Source of the DNA: an uncultured Acidobacteriota bacterium
GTDB lineage: Bacteria > Acidobacteriota > Vicinamibacteria > Vicinamibacterales > UBA8438
Reading direction: 5' to 3'
Assembly: GCA_937888665.1 (NCBI GenBank)
Contig: CALBET010001033.1
Location: 1-11,906 of the forward strand
Length of the DNA stretch: 11,906 bases
The position numbers were made by a program, and so were the translations under genes. Under the pieces are notes generated by a model, which was not told the DNA's origin, searched no databases, and saw only the letters and a list, made by a program, of their open reading frames with translations. This document shows positions 6,787 through 11,906 of this stretch, piece by piece (positions within the stretch are counted from its first letter, which is position 1; the number at the start of each line of letters is the position of its first letter).

Positions 6787-7064
6787 GTCAGATGACCCTC
6801 TCGGCGTGTCGGAACCGGGACTGCCGCTATCTTCAGGGACGGCGCCCGACCGACTGGTGACTTATAAAAAGAGCGCTCCACAGACTGTGCAGGACTGTGA
6901 GATCCAGTCCCCACTCTCCCCGGAATGTCTGTGCCTATCGTGGACAACCGGCATGCATCCCTTTCGGAATTTTCATACTGGTCGAGCCAAGACAGGTTAT
7001 CGGCGCTCTCCTCACTCGTGCAATCGATCGGCCCCACGTTCCGGAAATAACGGACGTACAAATA
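6787..7064 (-). other. Long leader region ahead of rplI (no convincing gene)
   Basis: Between the promoter at 7065-7093 and rplI, about 270 bp are less GC-rich than the neighbours and show no recognisable protein. On the minus strand, in transcript order: an inverted repeat GGACTG/CAGTCC (6910-6892, 7-nt loop), a small CACA-GTC-TGTG hairpin, the palindrome GAGCGCTC (6878-6871) and five Ts (6870-6866), then ATAAG. The T-run could end a short RNA, or TATAAG (6867-6862) could be the -10 of a second, closer rplI promoter with a poor -35. A single DnaA-box-like TTGTCCACG reads on the minus strand at 6947-6939. A minus-strand frame open from 7076 to 6783 overlaps the rplI start by GTGA, but it begins inside the -10, lacks a ribosome binding site at later starts and resembles nothing I know. 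Confidence 0.5.
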
Positions 7065-7093
7065 ACGATAGAACAATCGTTCTACCGTGTCAA
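7065..7093 (-). promoter_or_regulatory. Strong sigma-70-type promoter reading toward rplI-dnaB-dnaD-loader
   Basis: On the minus strand a perfect -35 TTGACA (7093-7088) is followed by exactly 17 bp and a -10 TATCGT (7070-7065, 4 of 6 matches). Transcription should begin near 7059-7057. It lies just after the stop codon of the upstream hydrolase gene. The first recognisable gene downstream is rplI, about 270 nt away. Two identical-core palindromes overlap or abut the promoter elements, so it is very likely repressible. Confidence 0.8.
7071..7082. promoter_or_regulatory. LexA-type operator 1, GAAC-N4-GTTC, filling the promoter spacer
   Basis: GAACAATCGTTC sits inside the 17-bp spacer, directly against the -10. 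The palindrome extends to 16 bp (TAGAACAATCGTTCTA). The core equals that of the LexA/DinR SOS box of Firmicutes and Actinobacteria. A bound repressor here would block RNA polymerase. That LexA is the regulator is inferred from motif identity only. Confidence 0.7.
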
Positions 7094-7105
7094 GAACGTC
7101 TGTTC
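7094..7105. promoter_or_regulatory. LexA-type operator 2, GAAC-N4-GTTC, abutting the -35
   Basis: GAACGTCTGTTC ends exactly where the -35 begins; the palindrome extends to 14 bp (AGAACGTCTGTTCT). Its centre is 23 bp from that of operator 1, about two helical turns, so two dimers would bind near the same face. Two exact 8-base cores this close are not expected by chance in 12 kb. Confidence 0.7.
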
Positions 7106-7115
7106 TGTACGAAAA

Positions 7116-8480
7116 TCACTCGCTCACACGCGGCATCAATCGCCCGTCCCAGCGCAACCACATCGCCACGTCACCGACGCCATCGAACAGTTCGCCACGC
7201 ATTCCAGCGAGCGATTCATCGACAGCTTCGAACTGACGAGGCGCGGTGAATCGAACTGGCGAAGGCATCGGCTTGATTGGCGCTGGCCGCCCCTCACGCT
7301 GATGCGGTTCAAGGTCGATCCAGAGCACGCCATCCTGGGTTAGCAGCGTCGCGTCGCGCAGCGTGCCTTCGTAGCGGCCGGTGAACGAGGTGACGTCCGA
7401 AGGCTCAGTGACCGCGAGAAGCGAGCGCCGCATCCCGAACCGACGATCCAGCACCCAATCGACTATCTCTTCCTGCAGCGCAACGCCGCTGGAGGAGTTG
7501 GTCAGCACCGTGATTGCAAAGTCGTGTTGTGGGATGAAGCGGAATGCTGACATCTGGCCGTTGGTCTCGCCACCGTGCCGGATTGTCGGCACGCCATCGA
7601 TCTCCTCAAGCAGCCATGCGTAGCCGACGGCGTCACAGATGGTGCCGGCGCGGAGCTGCGACTGCCGCATGGCGCGCAGCGATTGCTCTCCCAGCACCCG
7701 CCTTCGCACACCGGTTGCGTCGACGCCGATGCCATCACCGAGCTGGAAGCGGGCCCAGCGCAGCTGCTCGCGAACATCCGAGATCACGCCGCCGTGGGCG
7801 ACCGCACTGCGCACCAGATGCCACGGGTGCGCGATCTCAGTTCGTTCGCCACGCACGAGGTGCCCGGTGGCGTAGCGACGCGAGAGCGCCTCGCGTGTGC
7901 GTACCGTGGAGTTACTCATCCCAAGCGGTGCAAAGATGCGTCGCTCGATCAAGTCTTCGTAGCTGGAGCCGGTCACCACTTCGGCGACACGACCGGCGAT
8001 CGCGAAGCCCAGGTTCGAGTAGGAAAATGCCTCCCCCGGCTGACTGCGGACCGGCACCTCGCCCATCGCTTCTACGACAGCCGAGAGCCCTTCCTCGTCT
8101 CCACGTGGGAAGCGGAGGAACCAATCACCGTCGAAACCGCCGCTGTGGGTGAGCAGGTGTCGCACCAGCACCGAGCCTGACCACTCATCACGCTGCAATC
8201 GAAACTCGGGAAGATAGCGCTGCACCGGCGCCTCGAGGTCAAGTGTGCCGGCTTCAACCTCCTGCATCAGCAACGTCGCCGTGAAGGTCTTTGTCGTCGA
8301 ACCGACCTGAAAGAGCGTCCGCTCATCCACTGCGGTTGGATTCGAGATGCTCGTGACGCCGAACACTTCGATCAGTTCGTCGTCGCCGTCGAGCATCCCT
8401 ACGGCGACACCCGGCACGTGGAGACGACGCATCGCTGCTTCGACTCTGCCCCGAAGCTCGGAACGGAATTCGTCGTCCAT
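7116..8480 (-). CDS. Serine beta-lactamase-like hydrolase (class C / PBP4*-esterase family)
   Basis: A 454-residue protein of the Beta-lactamase (PF00144) superfamily. The three active-site elements are visible: S-x-x-K in QVGSTTKTFTA (Ser61, Lys64), YSN in FSYSNLGFA (Tyr154) and HGG in IRHGGETNG (302-304), the counterpart of the KTG triad. RHLLTHSGG (108-116) is another family hallmark. Residues about 345-454 form a separate C-terminal domain seen in many members (TGRYEG near 367-372). No signal peptide is visible, so it is probably cytoplasmic: more likely a peptidase or esterase than a resistance enzyme; the substrate is unknown. The frame begins with TTG at 8483, but ATG at 8480 is the next codon and I prefer it; GGATGG lies a few bases upstream. 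It stands 125 bp after the CYTH gene, with no clear promoter in that gap, and its stop is 22 bp before the -35 of the rplI promoter. Confidence 0.88.
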   Translation of the reverse strand: MDDEFRSELRGRVEAAMRRLHVPGVAVGMLDGDDELIEVFGVTSISNPTAVDERTLFQVGSTTKTFTATLLMQEVEAGTLDLEAPVQRYLPEFRLQRDEWSGSVLVRHLLTHSGGFDGDWFLRFPRGDEEGLSAVVEAMGEVPVRSQPGEAFSYSNLGFAIAGRVAEVVTGSSYEDLIERRIFAPLGMSNSTVRTREALSRRYATGHLVRGERTEIAHPWHLVRSAVAHGGVISDVREQLRWARFQLGDGIGVDATGVRRRVLGEQSLRAMRQSQLRAGTICDAVGYAWLLEEIDGVPTIRHGGETNGQMSAFRFIPQHDFAITVLTNSSSGVALQEEIVDWVLDRRFGMRRSLLAVTEPSDVTSFTGRYEGTLRDATLLTQDGVLWIDLEPHQREGRPAPIKPMPSPVRFTAPRQFEAVDESLAGMRGELFDGVGDVAMWLRWDGRLMPRVSE

Positions 8481-8605
8481 CAACCATCCATGTTTGAACT
8501 TGAGGTCGTGCTGCTGTGATCGTCGTCGAGCGATGAGCGCGCCAACAGCCCGACGCCGTCTAGCAGCATCACGATACGCCGCGATCGAGGTCGAGAATGC
8601 AGTGG

Positions 8606-9124
8606 CTACGGCGTCTTCTGCTCCAGCAGCATGTCGGCGTAGGAGCGTATTTCCGAGGTGTGTACATCGATGCCGAGGGTCGTGAGCGCCTCGCGCAGTT
8701 CGGATTTCGCCGCCTCGTCATCATCACCAGCAACGAGCGTCTGTAGCTCGACGAACATGCCGAGGCCGAAGACCTGGTCGAGCTGGATCTGAGTGCGCCG
8801 CCACTGGAAGGTACGGCGAGTCTTCTCAACCTCGGTGCGCACGCCGAAGCGGCCACGGAGCATCGCGCCTACCTCGCGCGGAGCACCGACTTCGGCAACC
8901 TCAACCTCGGCCGACTGAAGCTCACCGAGCGACTCACGCCGGTAGGTGAGCAGATCGGCAGACGCGCCCTCCGGCTCGCGCAGGACGAGAGTGCCGTCCG
9001 GGAAGTCCAGGCACAGATCTTGCTCGCGGCGCTCGTGCATGAATTCGGCGCCAAGCGCACGAACCTGCCCATCCAGCGCAACGAGGTTCGCGACGGGTGC
9101 CTTGAATTCGATCCAGCGAACCAT
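8606..9124 (-). CDS. CYTH-domain protein (class IV adenylate cyclase / triphosphate tunnel family)
   Basis: A 172-residue protein matching the CYTH triphosphate-tunnel fold. The N-terminal signature is partly kept as WIEFKAP (residues 4-10): Glu6 and Lys8 of the ExExK motif are present, but the first Glu position is Trp4. Then come RALGAEF, a Q-D...D-F-P-D-G-TLVLREPEG run (about 33-49) like the 'Q.D.YFd..g.LklRe.' strand, LLTYRRE, EVEKTRRTFQWRRTQIQLDQV (about 115-135) and GLGMFVELQTLV (about 137-148), the typical 'hLD.V..LG.F.E.E' end. These enzymes act on triphosphate substrates; class IV members can make cAMP, but most CYTH proteins are uncharacterised and neither activity is shown here. 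The ATG lies 5 nt after the purL stop, so it is probably co-transcribed with purine genes. The frame is open upstream to 9409, but that part overlaps purL and is not real. Confidence 0.75.
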   Translation of the reverse strand: MVRWIEFKAPVANLVALDGQVRALGAEFMHERREQDLCLDFPDGTLVLREPEGASADLLTYRRESLGELQSAEVEVAEVGAPREVGAMLRGRFGVRTEVEKTRRTFQWRRTQIQLDQVFGLGMFVELQTLVAGDDDEAAKSELREALTTLGIDVHTSEIRSYADMLLEQKTP

Positions 9125-9129
9125 CTGCG

Positions 9130-11340
9130 TCAGTCCCGAAGCGCGCGATCGAGCCCACCGTCGTAGGCCGCGCGCAGATCGTCGAGTGAGAGATCGGTTG
9201 GTCCGAGTCGCAAACGTGCCCCGCCGATACTGCCGAGTCGCGTGACGGGAACGCCGGCTACCGTGGCGCGCGCCTCGAAGTCCGAGGCCGCTGCGTCGTC
9301 TGCCACCGCGACGATGAAGCGCGACTGGGCCTCCCCGAACAACGAAGCATCGAGGCGCGGGCCGAGATCGATCGCTGAAGCGTCGATGCCGCTGTCCACG
9401 GCCAGGCACATCTCCGCGAGCGCGATCGCCAGCCCGCCATCGGCACAGTCGTGGGCGGCGGTCAGCAGTCCAGCCTCGTGGGCAACGAGTACCAGTTCTT
9501 GCACCCGCGCTTCGTGGTCGAGATCGATCATCGGACGACCGGCGAGGCGGCCGAGCTTCGTGGTGAGGTACTCGGAACCGGCGAGAGTCTCCACGCCCTG
9601 CGCGGGCTCAGCACCGACTAGCAGCAACGTGTCGCCCGTGCGCGGTGCGATCCTCAGCGCCGTCTCAACGTGCTCGATGACGCCGAGCATGCCAATCGAG
9701 GGCGTCGGCAGGATCTGACCGTTCGGCGTTTCGTTGTAGAGCGAGGCGTTCCCGGAGACGACGGGCGTATTGAGCGTCCGACAAGCATCCGAGATACCGA
9801 GGATCGCCTGCTCAAGCTGGTAGGCGACTTCCGGCTTCTCCGGGTTCCCGAAGTTCAGGCAGTCGGTCACAGCTGCCGGGCGCGCACCCGTGGCGACGAC
9901 GTTTCGTGCTGCCTCGGCAACGGCGATTGCAGCGCCGACGCGCGGCTCAAGCGCGACGAATCGGCCATTGCAGTCGGTCGAGGCCGCAATGCCGCGAGTC
10001 GATCCCTTCACACGAAGCACGGCTGCATCGCCGCCGGGCAGGACGACGGTGTTGTTCAACACCTGGTGGTCGTATTGCCGATAGATCGAGCGTCGGCTGG
10101 CGATGTTCGGGCATCCGAGCAGCTCCAGCAGCGCCGCGTCCGGATCGACCACGTCCGGCACCGCCTGGAGATCCTCGCTCTGCCAGCGATCGAGTTCGGC
10201 GGGACGCACACCGTTCGGCGGGTACTGCGGGGGATCGGAGGGAATGGAGATCGGGATGCGAGCGACCACGTCGTCACCGTCACGAATCGTCACCATTTGA
10301 TCGTCGGTCACGATGCCGATCACGTCAGCGTTGATCTCCCAGCGTCGGAACAGCGCGAGCACATCGTCGAGGTATTCGCGCTTCGGGATCACCAGCATTC
10401 GCTCCTGCGACTCAGACAGCATCACCTCGTACGGCGTCATCTGCTGCTCACGCCTCGGCACCAGCGCGACATCAATATCGATGCCGGTACCGGCGCGGTC
10501 CGCCGCCTCGACGCTGCTGGAGGTGAGGCCGGCGGCACCGAGGTCCTGCAGTCCCTCGATCCAATCGCCGTGCTGCTCGGCGAGTTCCACGCAGGCCTCG
10601 AGCAGTAGCTTCTCGAGAAACGGATTACCGACCTGGACGGCGGGGCGACGCTCGTCTGATTTGCCGTCGAGTTCGACCGAGGCGAAGGTCGCGCCGTGAA
10701 TGCCGTCGCGACCGGTGTCCGCGCCAACGAGCACGAGCGGGTTGCCTGGGCCCGCGGCACTCGCCGAGAGCAGGTGGTCGCGTCGGCCGACGCCGATTGC
10801 CATGGCGTTGACTAGCGGATTGCCGGAGTAGCTCTCATCGAACTGCACCTCTCCGCCGACCGTCGGCACACCAATGCAGTTGCCGTAGCCACCGATACCG
10901 GAGACGACGCCACCGAAGAGGTGGCGGTTCGTCGGGTCGGTCAGCGGCCCGAAGCGGAGCGAGTCGAGCAATGCGACCGGGCGCATGCCCATCGCGAAGA
11001 TGTCGCGCAGGATACCGCCGACGCCAGTCGCGGCGCCCTCGTAGGGTTCGATCGCGGAGGGGTGGTTGTGGGACTCCATCTTGAAGACGGCACACCAGCC
11101 GTCACCGAGGTCGATCGCGCCCGCGTTCTCTTCGCCAACCTTCGTCAGCACGAACTCGCCCTCGCTGGGGAAGTGGTGGAAGAGCGGTCGCGAGTGCTTG
11201 TAGCCGCAGTGCTCTGACCAGAGCGCACCAACGATGCCAAGTTCAACCTCGGTCGGCTCGCGGTCGAGCATGTCGAGCAGCCGCGCGTACTCTTCGCGGC
11301 TCATCGCCACCTGCGCGAGTGTGTGGTCGTCGACTGTCAT
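9130..11340 (-). CDS. purL: Phosphoribosylformylglycinamidine synthase subunit PurL (small type)
   Basis: The synthetase subunit of FGAM synthase, step four of de novo purine synthesis: it turns FGAR, ATP and ammonia from PurQ into FGAM. At 736 residues it is the small PurL used with separate PurS and PurQ, not the roughly 1300-residue fused enzyme. Visible landmarks: WSEHCGYKHS at 41-50 (His44 corresponds to the catalytic His of small PurL), FKMESHNHPSAIEPYEG at 86-102 (nucleotide and Mg binding), GVGGILRDIFAMGMRP at 106-121, LQDLGAAGLTSSSVE near 273-287, then in the second half DCLNFGNPEKPE, VSGNASLYNET, PTPSIGMLG and AHDCADGGLAIALAEM. ATG start, 6 nt after the purQ stop. The length and all landmarks look intact. 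Expression is presumably driven from a promoter to the right of the window. Confidence 0.97.
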   Translation of the reverse strand: MTVDDHTLAQVAMSREEYARLLDMLDREPTEVELGIVGALWSEHCGYKHSRPLFHHFPSEGEFVLTKVGEENAGAIDLGDGWCAVFKMESHNHPSAIEPYEGAATGVGGILRDIFAMGMRPVALLDSLRFGPLTDPTNRHLFGGVVSGIGGYGNCIGVPTVGGEVQFDESYSGNPLVNAMAIGVGRRDHLLSASAAGPGNPLVLVGADTGRDGIHGATFASVELDGKSDERRPAVQVGNPFLEKLLLEACVELAEQHGDWIEGLQDLGAAGLTSSSVEAADRAGTGIDIDVALVPRREQQMTPYEVMLSESQERMLVIPKREYLDDVLALFRRWEINADVIGIVTDDQMVTIRDGDDVVARIPISIPSDPPQYPPNGVRPAELDRWQSEDLQAVPDVVDPDAALLELLGCPNIASRRSIYRQYDHQVLNNTVVLPGGDAAVLRVKGSTRGIAASTDCNGRFVALEPRVGAAIAVAEAARNVVATGARPAAVTDCLNFGNPEKPEVAYQLEQAILGISDACRTLNTPVVSGNASLYNETPNGQILPTPSIGMLGVIEHVETALRIAPRTGDTLLLVGAEPAQGVETLAGSEYLTTKLGRLAGRPMIDLDHEARVQELVLVAHEAGLLTAAHDCADGGLAIALAEMCLAVDSGIDASAIDLGPRLDASLFGEAQSRFIVAVADDAAASDFEARATVAGVPVTRLGSIGGARLRLGPTDLSLDDLRAAYDGGLDRALRD

Positions 11341-11346
11341 CGGGAG

Positions 11347-11906
11347 CTAGACCGTCACCGCAGCCGAGATGGCCGAGCGCCAGATCGCGTTACCGTCGTC
11401 GTTACCAAGCAGCGCTTCGCAGGCACGCTCCGGGTGCGGCATCATGCCGAGGACGTTGCCCGCCTCGTTGACGATGCCTGCGATGTTCCGCAGGGAGCCG
11501 TTGGGGTTCGCCTCGGGCGTCGGCTCGCCGGCTTCGTTCACGTAGCGGAACGCAACGCGACCGTTCGCTTCCAGTTCGTCCAGCGTGGCATCGTCGGCGT
11601 AGTAGTTGCCCTCGCCGTGAGAGACTGGGACCCGCAGTGGTCTGGTGGGATCCAGTTCACGAGTGAAGGGGGACGTGCGGTTCTCTGGCAGCAGCAGACT
11701 GTCCTGACAGCGGAATTGCAGCGAGTCGTTTCGCATCAGCACACCTGGCAACAGGCCTGCCTCACAGAGCACCTGAAAGCCGTTACAGATGCCGATCACC
11801 AGGCCACCGGCTGCGGCATGCGCTTGCACCGCCTGCATGATCGGCGAGAAGCGAGCGATCGAGCCACATCGAAGATAGTCGCCGTAGGAGAAGCCGCCGG
11901 GAAGCA
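11347..11906 (-). CDS. purQ: FGAM synthase glutaminase subunit PurQ, 5' end cut by the right edge
   Basis: A class I glutamine amidotransferase that releases ammonia from glutamine for PurL. The frame is open to the edge: upstream of an internal Met codon at 11838 it reads LPGGFSYGDYLRCGSIARFS, the conserved PurQ segment, so only about the first 50 residues are missing. The nucleophile is the Cys in IGICNGFQ (codon 11787-11785); the His-Glu pair is in MPHPERACE (codons near 11436-11428). HGEGNYY is also typical of PurQ. The TAG stop is 6 nt before the purL ATG, so the two are co-translated. purS, the third subunit expected with a small PurL, would lie just beyond the right edge. The start cannot be seen. 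Confidence 0.96.
   Translation of the reverse strand, partial: LPGGFSYGDYLRCGSIARFSPIMQAVQAHAAAGGLVIGICNGFQVLCEAGLLPGVLMRNDSLQFRCQDSLLLPENRTSPFTRELDPTRPLRVPVSHGEGNYYADDATLDELEANGRVAFRYVNEAGEPTPEANPNGSLRNIAGIVNEAGNVLGMMPHPERACEALLGNDDGNAIWRSAISAAVTV

Noticed and set aside
6783..7076. 97-codon minus-strand gene overlapping rplI by GTGA
   Set aside because: Its ATG falls inside the spacer and -10 of the promoter, internal GTG starts lack a ribosome binding site, and the translation resembles no family; kept only as a possibility in the leader entry.
7054..7087. Intrinsic terminator of the hydrolase gene (stem CGGTAGAAC/GTTCTATCG then TTATTTG on the minus strand)
   Set aside because: The stem is the operator palindrome, sits exactly between a perfect -35 and a -10, has a weak T-run, and is repeated 23 bp away; an operator explains it better, though some termination is possible.
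9125..9409. Upstream extension of the CYTH protein to 9409
   Set aside because: It is Arg-rich out-of-frame translation of the purL 3' end; the domain begins right after ATG 9124.

Overview
The window is dense, GC-rich bacterial chromosome with no rRNA, tRNA, CRISPR array or insertion sequence that I can see. A DnaD-domain primosome protein next to a DnaC/DnaI-type loader and DnaB, a MoaD-MoaE fusion, small-type PurL with separate PurQ, and GAAC-N4-GTTC (Gram-positive-type LexA) palindromes together suggest a Chloroflexota-like lineage, perhaps near Thermomicrobia. That placement is inference and only moderately secure; an actinobacterial or other 'terrabacterial' origin is not excluded.

Layout, left to right: a ComF-family gene enters from the left edge on the minus strand (1-400). 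It is divergent, by 25 bp, from a 12-TM MFS exporter (426-1742, +), which is followed by a MoaD-MoaE fusion for molybdopterin synthase (1817-2509, +). From 2537 onward everything is on the minus strand. In transcription order (right to left): purQ (cut by the right edge), purL, a CYTH-domain protein, a serine beta-lactamase-like hydrolase, then a 329-bp non-coding stretch, then rplI, dnaB, dnaD and a DnaC-like loader carrying two complete AAA+ modules.

The two most notable points concern replication. First, the non-coding stretch starts with a near-ideal sigma-70 promoter (TTGACA, 17-bp spacer, TATCGT) pointing at rplI-dnaB-dnaD-loader. Two GAAC-N4-GTTC palindromes with centres 23 bp apart sit in it: one abuts the -35 upstream, the other fills the spacer up to the -10. 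This looks like a doubly operated LexA/SOS promoter placed about 270 bp ahead of a helicase-loading operon, which would tie supply of DnaB, DnaD and loader (a replication-restart toolkit) to DNA damage. Second, the loader is an internal tandem duplication of the DnaC/IstB AAA+ module; both copies keep Walker A and B and the arginine, but the first has lost the sensor-1 asparagine. Between rplI and dnaB lies a nested RNA-type fold whose inner stem pairs fully only on the minus strand, the sense of the operon.

The purQ-purL pair (6-nt gap) and the CYTH gene 5 nt after purL look like one transcription unit. The MFS and Moa genes appear separate from both operons.
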